Shown in pieces: positions 33,877-42,891 of a stretch of 64,000 bases of DNA. Under the pieces are notes generated by a model that did not search any database, was not told the origin of the DNA, and saw nothing but the letters and a program-made list of their open reading frames with translations. Numbering within the stretch: position 1 is the stretch's first letter; each line of letters starts with the position of its first letter. Made by a program: the position numbers and the translations under genes. Location: NCBI RefSeq assembly GCF_900116225.1, contig NZ_FOZZ01000015.1, positions 1 to 64,000 of the forward strand, given 5' to 3'. This stretch comes from Sphingobacterium wenxiniae. Its GTDB lineage: Bacteria > Bacteroidota > Bacteroidia > Sphingobacteriales > Sphingobacteriaceae.

Positions 33877-34593
33877 ATGAAAATTAAAACATCATCAAAA
33901 TTTGTGGCTGAACTGATAGGTACGTTCGGCTTGGTTCTGTTTGGTTGCGGAGCGGCGGCTATTGCAGGAGTTGACACAGCTGGAGGGCTTTCAGGACTTG
34001 GGCTGTTGGGTATTTCTACGGCATTTGGACTTTCCGTAGTTGTTTTTGCTTATGCCATTGGCGGTATTACAGGGTGTCATATTAACCCGGCCGTTACCAT
34101 AGGTGTGTTGACAGCAGGAAGAATATCCGTAAAAGATGCTGGGGTTTATATCGCAGCACAATTTATCGGTGCGCTATTGGGAGCATTTGTATTACAGCAG
34201 ATTCTTCAGGGACAATTGGCAGGCTTTACCGGGGGTGAATGGGCTTATGGTTCCAACGGATGGGGAACCGGTTACCAAAATGAATACGGTGTGACGGCAG
34301 CATTTCTTATCGAGGCAGTCTTGACGTTTGTGTTCCTTTTCGTGATTTTAGCAACAACTTCAACTGTGGGTAATTCTACTATGGCGGGCCTAGCAATTGG
34401 CTTTGCCTTATTGCTGATCCATCTTGTCGCTATTCCTGTTACAGGTACTTCCGTAAATCCGGCTCGTTCATTTGGTCCAGCTATCCTTGCTGGGGGGCAG
34501 GCTCTGTCACAGCTATGGCTATTCATTGTTGCACCTATTGTCGGTGCAGTTGTTGCTGCGTTCACTTGGAAAGCTATTGAACCGAAATCCTAA
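33877..34593 (+). CDS. aqpZ: Aquaporin (MIP family)
   Basis: 238 residues, six membrane helices and the two half-helix motifs of aquaporins: HINPAVTIG (first NPA) and SVNPARSFGPAI (second NPA). Other marks are the N-terminal FVAELIGTFGLVLFGCGAAA and a final WKAIEPKS. The Arg after the second NPA and the His in HLVAIPVTGTSVNPA are typical of water-selective AqpZ rather than glycerol channels. Inner membrane; single gene ending at a shared terminator. Confidence 0.92.
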   Translation: MKIKTSSKFVAELIGTFGLVLFGCGAAAIAGVDTAGGLSGLGLLGISTAFGLSVVVFAYAIGGITGCHINPAVTIGVLTAGRISVKDAGVYIAAQFIGALLGAFVLQQILQGQLAGFTGGEWAYGSNGWGTGYQNEYGVTAAFLIEAVLTFVFLFVILATTSTVGNSTMAGLAIGFALLLIHLVAIPVTGTSVNPARSFGPAILAGGQALSQLWLFIVAPIVGAVVAAFTWKAIEPKS

Positions 34594-34607
34594 TAAAATT
34601 CATTGTT

Positions 34608-34637
34608 AACCTGAAGGCACACTTACGCCTTCAGGTT
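34608..34637. terminator. Bidirectional terminator
   Basis: AACCTGAAGGC and GCCTTCAGGTT form a perfect 11-bp stem with an eight-base loop, placed between convergent genes. Confidence 0.75.
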
Positions 34638-34641
34638 TCAA

Positions 34642-35259
34642 TTAGTTCAAATTTTCATGTGTTGGTTTTTTTGCTCCCATCATTGTTTTTGAAGCAAATA
34701 CAAGCACTTGTATGATAACGGCGATGACAATGAGAATTGCTAACTCCAAATAGGAGAGTATGTTCGAGAAGGAGGTCATGTTGAGGACCTCATCTAATTG
34801 GTTTTTGCCTTCTTCTACCTGTATTAAGGATAGAATCTGTAAGGTGTCGCCTGCTTCACGTGCAGCCAATAATGTTGCGTCATGGTTGCCCGTTTTGTTG
34901 TTTTTGGATATATCTTGACACAACTGTTTGAAAGCCTCAAAATTGTTTTTTTCTATTTCCGTAAGAAATGTTTTTTCGTATAAGTCATTGAGGGTGGCAA
35001 TCTGGACTAAGTAGTCATGTACACGTGTAGTAATCTCATTATCTTCCCTTTCCAATACCGTGATAACACCTTCTATTTTTTTTGACAGTTGGAGAATATA
35101 TTGTGCCACTACCAATCGATCTTCGTATATGGAGGTGACCGTTGTACTTATCTGTGTAGCAATTCGTTGTTCACGCATATTGGTCAGCATCACCAAGCTA
35201 ATCACGGTGAACAAAAGTATCGCCGCTGTCATTTTTTGTTTTATCGCAAATGCCCACAT
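34642..35259 (-). CDS. Membrane protein with four-helix-bundle (MCP sensor-like) domain
   Basis: 205 residues. One N-terminal membrane helix (MTAAILLFTVISLVMLTNM), a largely helical extracytoplasmic part of about 140 residues (IYEDRLVVAQYILQLSKKIE and NDLYEKTFLTEIEKNNFEAF), and a second membrane helix near the C terminus (YLELAILIVIAVIIQVLVFA). The layout is that of the 4HB_MCP-type sensor domain of chemoreceptors, but no HAMP or signalling domain follows, so any output must come from a partner. Function unknown. Confidence 0.6.
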   Translation of the reverse strand: MWAFAIKQKMTAAILLFTVISLVMLTNMREQRIATQISTTVTSIYEDRLVVAQYILQLSKKIEGVITVLEREDNEITTRVHDYLVQIATLNDLYEKTFLTEIEKNNFEAFKQLCQDISKNNKTGNHDATLLAAREAGDTLQILSLIQVEEGKNQLDEVLNMTSFSNILSYLELAILIVIAVIIQVLVFASKTMMGAKKPTHENLN

Positions 35260-35441
35260 AAATCCTTAAATTAACTGTTAAACGCGATGCGTTAAGTTTA
35301 TAATCCAGACAATTTAATGAATTATTTCGAGAATGTGTTGTTCTTTGTTTCTCAATATTCCTTATATTAGCCAATAACAATAACCGAGGCTTCCGGAAAA
35401 AGGAACTTCATAAACCTTCATAACTGACACATATAAACTAA

Positions 35442-36770
35442 ATGGTATTTGCAATAGTTTTACTAAGCCTACTTTTGTTGATAGTTTTTATCACCTATTT
35501 TAAAATCAATGCCTTCCTTTCCTTTCTTATTGTTTCCATATTAGCAGGGGTTGCTTTGGGAATTCCTTTGACTGCTATCCCTACTACGGTAGAGAAAGGC
35601 ATTGCCGGAATTATGGGAAGCTTGACTTTAATCATCGTATTGGGGGCGATGCTTGGTAAACTCATTGCTGAAACAGGTGCTGCCGAGAAGATTGCAGGCG
35701 TAATGGTTCGTCTGTTTGGTATCAAGAATTTGCAATGGGGGATGGCGTTTACCGGTTTTGTGGTGGGGATTCCTTTATTTTATGGGGTTGGGTTTGTTTT
35801 GCTCGTACCTTTGATATTTTCTATCGTATATAAATATAAACTCTCTGCGGTCTATATTGGTTTGCCTATGTTAGCTGCATTATCCGTGACACATGGTTTT
35901 ATTCCTCCTCATCCTTCGCCTGTTGCTTTAGCGATTTTGTTTGAGGCTGATATGGGGTTGACATTGATATATGGTCTTGTCATTGCGGTTCCGGCAATTA
36001 TTGTTGGAGGACCATTGTTTGGAAAAACATTAGGTCATATTAAAACGAGTCAATCTGAAGTGTTTCAGCCAACAGAAAGTACAGTACAGGATAGCCTACA
36101 TCATGCGCCAACAACATGGAATAGTTTTATTACCGCTTTATTACCGGTGGCTTTATTGATATTATTTACAGTTTTGCCTTATATTGTTCCACCATCTAAT
36201 ACTTTTGCACATGAGTTGATCAGCTTTTTGGGCTCTCCTGCTATTGTGATGCTCTTGGCCATAGCCTATGCGACCTATTCATTGGGCCTACGACAGAGGC
36301 GATCCATGAAATCAATTATGTCCATTTATGGGGAAGCCGTAAAAGATATTGCCATGATCTTGTTGATCATTGCCGGTTCTGGTGTGTTTAAACAGGTTAT
36401 GGAGGAAAGTGGCGTAAGCTTGCAATTGGCAGAAAGCTTGCAGACATTGCCGGTTCATCCATTTATTTTAGCTTGGTTGATTACCGCGGTAATACGTGGG
36501 TGTGTAGGTTCTGCAACGGTTGCCGCCTTGACGGCGGCAGGCGTGTTATTGCCTTTGCTGAAATCGTCCGGAGTTGATCCTAACCTCATGGTATTGGCTA
36601 TTGGGGCAGGAAGTCTGATGTTTTCTCATGTCAACGATGCCGGGTTTTGGATGTTCAAGGAATACCTCGGGCTTACCGTGAAGGACACCTTACGCTCTTG
36701 GTCGGTAATGGAAGCTTTAGTTGCGATTGTTGGTTTGATTGGTGTACTTGGGTTATCCTTTGTGATTTAA
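35442..36770 (+). CDS. GntP-family gluconate/organic anion:H+ symporter
   Basis: 442 residues and about 12 membrane helices. Family landmarks: KINAFLSFLIVSILAGVALG, GIAGIMGSLTLIIVLGAMLG, IPLFYGVGFVLLVPLIFSI, LSVTHGFIPPHPSPVALAIL, and CVGSATVAALTAAGVLLPLL. GntP proteins carry gluconate, glycerate or D-serine. The three genes behind it concern D-amino-acid-like substrates and dipeptides, so a D-hydroxy amino acid is a plausible cargo (inference). First gene of a four-gene run. Confidence 0.92.
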   Translation: MVFAIVLLSLLLLIVFITYFKINAFLSFLIVSILAGVALGIPLTAIPTTVEKGIAGIMGSLTLIIVLGAMLGKLIAETGAAEKIAGVMVRLFGIKNLQWGMAFTGFVVGIPLFYGVGFVLLVPLIFSIVYKYKLSAVYIGLPMLAALSVTHGFIPPHPSPVALAILFEADMGLTLIYGLVIAVPAIIVGGPLFGKTLGHIKTSQSEVFQPTESTVQDSLHHAPTTWNSFITALLPVALLILFTVLPYIVPPSNTFAHELISFLGSPAIVMLLAIAYATYSLGLRQRRSMKSIMSIYGEAVKDIAMILLIIAGSGVFKQVMEESGVSLQLAESLQTLPVHPFILAWLITAVIRGCVGSATVAALTAAGVLLPLLKSSGVDPNLMVLAIGAGSLMFSHVNDAGFWMFKEYLGLTVKDTLRSWSVMEALVAIVGLIGVLGLSFVI

Positions 36771-36841
36771 TGCGATAAAGTGATGGCTGTAAAGGGAGTG
36801 ATGACAAATAGTAAATTTATAAAACAAAAAAAAATAGATAG

Positions 36842-37315
36842 ATGATGTATAATGCAGATGAAAAATTTGAAGAATTAGGATTGAGTTTACCACCGGCACC
36901 TGCGCCAAAAGGCGTATACAAGCCTTATGTGATTGACGGGAAATACCTTTATCTATCAGGACACGGGCCTGTGCAAGATGATGCAGAACTTATTATTGGA
37001 CGTATTGGTAAAGATATGGATGCTGAAGCAGGTAAACTTGCAGCAAGGCAAGTGGGGTTAACCATGTTATCTACTATCAAAACGAATCTTGGTTCGTTGA
37101 ATAAGATTAAACGTGTTATCAAGGTGTTGGGAATGGTGAATTGTACAGGAGATTTTGAACGACACCCTTATATTATCAATGGTTGTAGCGAACTTTTTGC
37201 AGCTGTGTGGGGGGAAGAAAACGGTATAGGTACACGTAGTGCAGTTGGGTTTGGTTCTCTGCCAGATAATATTCCTGTTGAGATCGAAGCGCTTTTTGAA
37301 TTGCACGAAGATTAG
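36842..37315 (+). CDS. RidA-family (YjgF-like) protein
   Basis: 157 residues in the YjgF/YER057c/UK114 fold, longer than the classic 130-residue RidA and closer to the Rid group with an N-terminal extension (EELGLSLPPAPAPKGVYKPY). Core segments are YLYLSGHGPVQDD, AARQVGLTMLSTIKTNLGSL, IKRVIKVLGMVNCTGDF, and the end RSAVGFGSLPDNIPVEIEAL. RidA proteins hydrolyse reactive enamines and imines released by PLP enzymes. That fits the PLP enzyme encoded 2 bp downstream. Confidence 0.88.
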   Translation: MMYNADEKFEELGLSLPPAPAPKGVYKPYVIDGKYLYLSGHGPVQDDAELIIGRIGKDMDAEAGKLAARQVGLTMLSTIKTNLGSLNKIKRVIKVLGMVNCTGDFERHPYIINGCSELFAAVWGEENGIGTRSAVGFGSLPDNIPVEIEALFELHED

Positions 37316-37317
37316 CG

Positions 37318-38424
37318 ATGGAAAACTGGTACGAGGTAGAGAACGTAGATCAGATAGATTCACCGGCACTATTGGTCTATCCCGAGCGCATAAAATACAA
37401 TATTCGCTTATTGAAAGCCTTGGTCGGAAATAATACGGATAGGTTGCGTCCCCATGTTAAGACCAACAAAATGATAGAGGTCTGTCAGTTAATGATCGCT
37501 GAAGGGATTACGCAATTCAAATGTTCGACCATTGCCGAAGCCGAAATGTTGGCAATGGCGAACGCAAAAGAAGTGCTCTTGGCTTATCAGCCAGTTGGAC
37601 CAAAGCTGCAACGTTGGGTGCAGCTTTTGAAAGCGTATCCGTTGATACAATTCTCTTGTTTGGTAGACCATGTGGACAGTATTAAGTCATTGGGGGATAT
37701 AGGCCAAGACGAAAATCTGAATCTATCGGTTTATGTAGATCTCAATGTGGGAATGGGGAGGACAGGTGCTGATTCTCACGAATTACCAAAGTTGCTGGAA
37801 CAATTACAGATACAAAAATACTTGACCTTGCAAGGGATACATGGTTATGATGGGCATATTCATGCGTCGGATTTGACTGTGCGCCGAGAGCAAAGTGATG
37901 CCAGTTATGCTTTGTTAAAAAAAGGATTTGACTTTTTACAGGCAAATGTTGCTTTGCCCTTGCAGATGGTAATTGGTGGAAGCCCATCATTCACTGCACA
38001 TGCTACGCGTTCGGATGTGATTTGTAGTCCAGGGACATTTGTATTTTGGGATTGGGGTTATAGTGATCTGTTACCAGAGCAAGAGTTTGTTTATGCGGCG
38101 GTATTATTGACGAGGGTTATATCCGTTATCGATGAGCAGCATATTTGCATAGATCTGGGTTATAAAGCTGTGGCTTCTGAAAGTCCTTTGCCTCGTGTTA
38201 CTTTCCTGAATGTAGAAGAGGCAAAATCGTTGTTCCAAAGTGAAGAACATTTGGTTTTAGAAGTGCCTGACAGCAGTCAATATCCTATTGGTACCGTATT
38301 GTATGCCGTACCCCGGCATATATGCCCAACGGTGGCTCTTTATGACCGTGTCTCTGTAATTGAAGAGCAAGTATCTGTAGATACATGGAATGTTATTGCC
38401 CGGAATAGAATGTTAAACTTTTAA
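37318..38424 (+). CDS. D-threonine aldolase / D-serine dehydratase-like PLP enzyme
   Basis: 368 residues, alanine-racemase-type N-terminal barrel plus C-terminal beta domain. SPALLVYPERIKYNIRLLKA opens the barrel; RLRPHVKTNK carries the PLP-binding Lys; GIHGYDGHI and MVIGGSPSFTAH contact the cofactor phosphate. The C-terminal PRHICPTVALYD contains the His-x-Cys metal site of D-serine dehydratase/D-threonine aldolase. It should cleave or deaminate a D-beta-hydroxy amino acid. It follows the RidA gene after 2 bp and precedes the dipeptidase gene after 4 bp, so the genes are tightly coupled. Confidence 0.9.
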   Translation: MENWYEVENVDQIDSPALLVYPERIKYNIRLLKALVGNNTDRLRPHVKTNKMIEVCQLMIAEGITQFKCSTIAEAEMLAMANAKEVLLAYQPVGPKLQRWVQLLKAYPLIQFSCLVDHVDSIKSLGDIGQDENLNLSVYVDLNVGMGRTGADSHELPKLLEQLQIQKYLTLQGIHGYDGHIHASDLTVRREQSDASYALLKKGFDFLQANVALPLQMVIGGSPSFTAHATRSDVICSPGTFVFWDWGYSDLLPEQEFVYAAVLLTRVISVIDEQHICIDLGYKAVASESPLPRVTFLNVEEAKSLFQSEEHLVLEVPDSSQYPIGTVLYAVPRHICPTVALYDRVSVIEEQVSVDTWNVIARNRMLNF

Positions 38425-38428
38425 ACTG

Positions 38429-39511
38429 ATGAACGAGAAAATACCTTTTTTGATAGATGCGCATCTGGACTTGAGTATGAATGCCATGGAATGGAATCGG
38501 GATTTACGGATACCAATAGACGAACTGAACCGTCGGGAAGAGGGCATGACGGATAAACCTGATAGAGGAAAGGCGACGATTACTTTTGAAGAGTTACGGA
38601 AAGGGAATATTGGTCTGGTCGTAGTAACGCAGATAGCTCGATATGTGGAACCTGGAAGCCCACTGCCGGGTTGGTATTCGCCAGAACAAGCTTGGGCACA
38701 AACCCAAGGACAGTTGGCCTGGTACAAAGCTATGGAGGCAGACGGACACATGCGTATGATTTGTAGCCGTGAACAATTGGATGCACATATAGAGGAGTGG
38801 GAACATAGAAGTGATAACCAAGATAATCCCATTGGGTATATCTTAAGCTTGGAAGGAGCTGACTCGATTGTTGATATAAGTTATGTGGAGAAAGCTTATC
38901 AATATGGTTTGCGTGCGATAGGTCCCGCTCATTATGGACCGGGACGATATGCTAATGGTACAGATGCCAGAGGAAAACTCAACGATCAAGGTGTTGCTTT
39001 GCTAAGGGAAATGGATCGCTTGGGCATGATTATGGATGCTACGCATCTGAATGATGATGCATTTTGGGACGCATTGGGACGTTATCAGGGGGCGGTATGG
39101 GCAAGTCATAATAATTGTCGAACTTTTGTTGACCATAACCGTCAGTTCAGTGATGACATGATTCGGGCATTGATCGAGCGGGATGCTGTTATTGGTGTGG
39201 CGTTGGATGCTTGGATGATGGTGCCAAATTGGATACGTGGTCAATCCACACCAATTTCTACCAACTGTAATATGGAGATCATGGCAAACAATATCGATCA
39301 TATTTGCCAATTGGCAGGAAATACAGATCATGTTGCAGTGGGTAGTGATCTGGACGGGGCATTTGGTAGAGAGCAATGTCCCTACGACTTGGAAACCATT
39401 GCTGATATTCAAAAGGTATTTCCCATACTAAGAAATCGAGGATATACAGCAGAAGATATAGATAAGATTGCCCACGGCAATTGGTTGCGCTTTATGCGAA
39501 GAGCTCTGTAA
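38429..39511 (+). CDS. Membrane dipeptidase (peptidase family M19)
   Basis: 360 residues. Metal ligands of M19 are visible: IDAHLDLSMNAMEW (HxD), LSLEGADSI (bridging Glu), ATHLNDDAFWDAL and ASHNNCRTF (His), and AVGSDLDGAFG near the end. This family removes the C-terminal residue from dipeptides, often with a D-residue accepted at the second position. No signal peptide, so the enzyme is cytoplasmic. Last gene of the GntP-RidA-PLP-dipeptidase operon, which together looks like a path for D-amino-acid-containing peptides. Confidence 0.92.
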   Translation: MNEKIPFLIDAHLDLSMNAMEWNRDLRIPIDELNRREEGMTDKPDRGKATITFEELRKGNIGLVVVTQIARYVEPGSPLPGWYSPEQAWAQTQGQLAWYKAMEADGHMRMICSREQLDAHIEEWEHRSDNQDNPIGYILSLEGADSIVDISYVEKAYQYGLRAIGPAHYGPGRYANGTDARGKLNDQGVALLREMDRLGMIMDATHLNDDAFWDALGRYQGAVWASHNNCRTFVDHNRQFSDDMIRALIERDAVIGVALDAWMMVPNWIRGQSTPISTNCNMEIMANNIDHICQLAGNTDHVAVGSDLDGAFGREQCPYDLETIADIQKVFPILRNRGYTAEDIDKIAHGNWLRFMRRAL

Positions 39512-39519
39512 GAAAAAAA

Positions 39520-40815
39520 TTATGCAAGGACAATCTTCCGCTGTATTGTACCGACAGGAAGGATAATTGTGAAGGTTGTTCCTCTCTCCTTATTTTTTTT
39601 CACGGCTATGGAACCTTGGTTTTGTTGTACCAATTCGTTAGTCAGCAGTAAGCCTATTCCTGAACCGCGCTCTCCCTGTGTTCCGAAAGTTGGGGACTGT
39701 AATGTTTGAAATAATAAGTTGGACTGTTCCTCTGTAATGCCCATTCCGTTATCAATGATTTGAAGGGTAATGTTCTTCTTGTCAGAAGTTGCTATTATAG
39801 CAATTACATCATCAGAATAACTGAACTTTATGGCGTTATTGATGACATTGCGTAGTATCATCGCTAATTGGTTACGATCTGCAAATACAAAAAGCTCAGG
39901 ATCTATATGAATATCGAGTGTTATATTTTTATGTGTAATGATCCCCTCCAGAAAAAGAGAGGTCTCTTTTACAGCGCCCAATAGTGATATATGATCTGGA
40001 TGCGCTTGGATATCCTGTAGGTTGCTACTGCTCCATTGTAGAAGGTTTTCGATGGTGATATTCAGGTGAGAAACTCGCTTGTTGATCTGATGGACAAATT
40101 CCTTCGTTGTTTCTTCGGACAATAGGTTTTGTCGAAAAAGCATGAGTGTATTCTGTAGGGAAGCTAAGGGACTTTTTATATCATGAGAAATGATAGAAAA
40201 AAGTTTTTGCATATTGCGGTTCATTCCCTTCAGTTGCTCGTTTTGCTCTCTAATCTTGTTTTGATAACCGTATTGGATATGTTTAAAAAAACTGATAATA
40301 AACCCTATGAACAAAATAGCCGTTACCATGTTGAACATTTTTCGGCCTTCTGGCAGAGGTGTGGGCATGAGGTTGGGGAAGGGGTAAAATTCAACGAGAA
40401 TAATAATAATAACAGTTAAAATGCCTGTCGTAATAGGTATCCAGCGTTTATCGTACACTAAAATGGATACAATGAAAGCACTTAAAAGAAAATAGATCGC
40501 TCCGTTGTGAAAAAAGTAACTGCCAGAGGCGAAGAGGATAAAGTTGAACCCCAACAATATGAAGCGAGCTTTACCGTATTGCCGGTTGTAATGAAGTGGG
40601 TAAACTAAGAAAGATACCAGAAAGTTACCTGCATTAATAGCGGAAAGGATATACCGGCCGTCCGAAAAGTTATAGATGGTAAAAAAAAGCGTGAGAGGAA
40701 CACAACATAAAGCGATGAAGTTAAGCATTTGTGTACGTCGATTCTCTAGATAAGAGATATCCTTATAGACTCCTATATTAATCAATCGCTTGTATAAAAG
40801 TAAAATCCCTTTCAT
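39520..40815 (-). CDS. Sensor histidine kinase with multi-helix membrane domain
   Basis: 431 residues. The N-terminal half has about six membrane helices (MLNFIALCCVPLTLFFTIYN, FILLGFNFILFASGSYFF and others) without a large periplasmic domain. The kinase core shows the phospho-accepting His in FSIISHDIKSPLASLQ, then the ATP-binding boxes MILRNVINNAIKFSY (N), LQIIDNGMGI (G1) and ERGSGIGLLLTNELVQQ (G2). No response regulator is adjacent, so it is an orphan kinase; its signal is unknown. It converges on the dipeptidase gene with an 8-bp gap. Confidence 0.92.
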   Translation of the reverse strand: MKGILLLYKRLINIGVYKDISYLENRRTQMLNFIALCCVPLTLFFTIYNFSDGRYILSAINAGNFLVSFLVYPLHYNRQYGKARFILLGFNFILFASGSYFFHNGAIYFLLSAFIVSILVYDKRWIPITTGILTVIIIILVEFYPFPNLMPTPLPEGRKMFNMVTAILFIGFIISFFKHIQYGYQNKIREQNEQLKGMNRNMQKLFSIISHDIKSPLASLQNTLMLFRQNLLSEETTKEFVHQINKRVSHLNITIENLLQWSSSNLQDIQAHPDHISLLGAVKETSLFLEGIITHKNITLDIHIDPELFVFADRNQLAMILRNVINNAIKFSYSDDVIAIIATSDKKNITLQIIDNGMGITEEQSNLLFQTLQSPTFGTQGERGSGIGLLLTNELVQQNQGSIAVKKNKERGTTFTIILPVGTIQRKIVLA

Positions 40816-40906
40816 TCCCCAGGTAGCTTGGCATGATAATTTAGGTAAAGATAGAAATAAATTAGTTTGGTTGTATATAGGGAAAGGTGCTGTAAAGAAC
40901 TTACTG

Positions 40907-41929
40907 TTAATCGTTAACAGTAAGTTCTCCTCGAATATCTTTCTCTATCCAGTAAGCAACTTCTTTTTGGTCGGCCAATTGTCCTTGAAGATACATGAGC
41001 TTCGTGACAGCAGCTTCAAAAGTCATATCATAACCATTGAGGACACCCAATGATTTCAAGCCTTGAGAGGTCTCGTATCGGCCTAATTCTACCGAACCTA
41101 CTTTGCATTGCGAAATATCAACAATATTCTTTCCTTTTGCTACCGCATCCGTCAGCATACTGAGAAACCATTCATCGGTCATGGTATTTCCCGAACCGAA
41201 AGTTTCCATCACGATACTGCGCACATCCGCATCCAGAATGGATTGGACAAAAGACGGGCTGATACCGGGAAACAGTTTCAACACGCCTACACGGTTGTCT
41301 AACTCCGTATGCATGATAAATTCCCGGTCTGTGTTGTCCAGCAGAGCCTCGCGATTATAGTTGATATGGATGCCTGCTTCTGCCAATACCGGATAATTTG
41401 GGGAACGGAAAGCCTCAAATTTAGCCGAGTTATATTTGAAGGAACGGTTGCCACGGAAAAGTTTGTTGTCAAAAAGTATACATACTTCCTGGATAATGGA
41501 TTTTCCATTTTCTTTCGCAGACGCAATTTCTAATGCTGTCATGAGGTTTTCACGCGCATCGGTACGGATCTCGCCGATTGGTAGCTGCGAACCGGAAAGA
41601 ATCACAGGCTTTTGTAAGCCTTCCAGCATAAAGCTTAATGCGGAAGCCGAAAAAGACATGGTATCCGAGCCATGTAATATCACAAAGCCATCATAATGGT
41701 CGTAATTCTCCTTAATCAATTGTGCCATTTCGACCCAAATGGAGGGTTTCATGTTGGAAGAATCGATGATTGGCGTAAAAGAATGTACGGTCAGCTTGTA
41801 ATTTAAACGAGCTAGGTCTGGCAGATTGCTGGCAATAAGTTCAAAGTCGAAAGGAACAAAACTCCCTGTTGCGTGATCCTGAACCATTCCGATGGTTCCG
41901 CCTGTATATATGATAAATATATTTTGCAT
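40907..41929 (-). CDS. ansA: Type I (cytoplasmic) L-asparaginase
   Basis: 340 residues, no signal peptide. The two catalytic threonine regions are present: IYTGGTIGMVQD at the N terminus and VILHGSDTMSFSASALSFML around residue 85. VILSGSQLPIGEIRTDAREN and VMETFGSGNTMTDEWFL are further family marks. It hydrolyses asparagine to aspartate and ammonia. The stop of the upstream tatD gene lies 8 bp before this start, so the two are co-transcribed. Confidence 0.95.
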   Translation of the reverse strand: MQNIFIIYTGGTIGMVQDHATGSFVPFDFELIASNLPDLARLNYKLTVHSFTPIIDSSNMKPSIWVEMAQLIKENYDHYDGFVILHGSDTMSFSASALSFMLEGLQKPVILSGSQLPIGEIRTDARENLMTALEIASAKENGKSIIQEVCILFDNKLFRGNRSFKYNSAKFEAFRSPNYPVLAEAGIHINYNREALLDNTDREFIMHTELDNRVGVLKLFPGISPSFVQSILDADVRSIVMETFGSGNTMTDEWFLSMLTDAVAKGKNIVDISQCKVGSVELGRYETSQGLKSLGVLNGYDMTFEAAVTKLMYLQGQLADQKEVAYWIEKDIRGELTVND

Positions 41930-41937
41930 GATTGGTA

Positions 41938-42720
41938 TTAAATGTTGAAGATACGTTTAGAATTCTCTGTAGTAATCTTTGCCAATTCCTCAACGCTGAT
42001 TTGATGTAGGTCGGCTACTTTTTCTGCAACATGATATAAATAGCTGCTCTCATTCTCCTTCCCCCTATATGGCGTGGGAGCAAGATATGGGGCATCCGTC
42101 TCCAAAACAAGATGGTGGAGATCTATTTCACGTACAACGGCATCCAACCCTGCTTTTTTATAGGTTACCACACCGCCAATACCTAAAGCAAAGCCTAAGT
42201 CAATACCTCGCTGTGCTTGTTCTAAAGTACCGGTAAAGCAATGTAAGATACCGAATAGCTTTTCGTCCTTTAATTCTTCCAATAGCGGAAACAATTCATC
42301 AAAGGCTTCCCGACAATGGATGTCAATAGGCAGGTTAAGTTCCTTTGCCCAGGCGACTTGTGTACGGAAGGCATCTTTCTGTATTTCCAAGGTAGATTTG
42401 TCCCAATAGAGATCCAGACCAATCTCACCAACTGCATACACTTTATTATCGGCTAATGCTTTACCAATAATATCTAACTCTTCCTTATAGTTTTCCTTGA
42501 CGGAACAGGGATGCAATCCCAACATGGGAAAACAATTCTGGGGATAAGCGTTCACTGTATCCAAAACGGGTTGGATGGATTCGCTGTCCACATTGGGTAG
42601 GAAAAGGCGGTATATGTTTCTTTCAAAACAACGTTGCAACTGTTCATCCAATTTGGATGAGTTCGCATGGTAATAAATATGCGTATGTGTGTCGGTCAGG
42701 ATGAATTCTTCTTCGGGCAT
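41938..42720 (-). CDS. TatD-family metal-dependent hydrolase
   Basis: 260 residues with the TatD TIM-barrel metal sites: DTHTHIYYH (HxH), AVGEIGLDLYWDK (Glu), IDIHCREAFDELFPLL (His), GILHCFTGTLEQAQ (His) and LVLETDAPYLAP (Asp). TatD proteins are 3'-5' DNA/RNA exonucleases or D-aminoacyl-tRNA deacylase-like. Operon with the asparaginase gene downstream. Confidence 0.95.
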   Translation of the reverse strand: MPEEEFILTDTHTHIYYHANSSKLDEQLQRCFERNIYRLFLPNVDSESIQPVLDTVNAYPQNCFPMLGLHPCSVKENYKEELDIIGKALADNKVYAVGEIGLDLYWDKSTLEIQKDAFRTQVAWAKELNLPIDIHCREAFDELFPLLEELKDEKLFGILHCFTGTLEQAQRGIDLGFALGIGGVVTYKKAGLDAVVREIDLHHLVLETDAPYLAPTPYRGKENESSYLYHVAEKVADLHQISVEELAKITTENSKRIFNI

Positions 42721-42832
42721 TATCAGTGTTTAAAGGCTCTAAAATTAGAATATTCTTATTATAAAGCCTAATCCGATGTGCAGAAAAAAGAAAATGTTAA
42801 ATCAAAGGGGAAATTGTTGGTATTTTGGCAAT

Positions 42833-42870
42833 AAAAAAACGGAGCTGTTAATTTCTAACGGCCCCGTTTT
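42833..42870 (-). terminator. Terminator downstream of the FKBP gene
   Basis: AAAAAAACGG...CCGTTTT stem with inner GC/GC and GTTA/TAAC pairing; on the minus strand it ends in a run of T. It lies 22 bp after the FKBP stop. Confidence 0.7.
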
Positions 42871-42891
42871 GTATCAGATGTTTAGTTTTCG

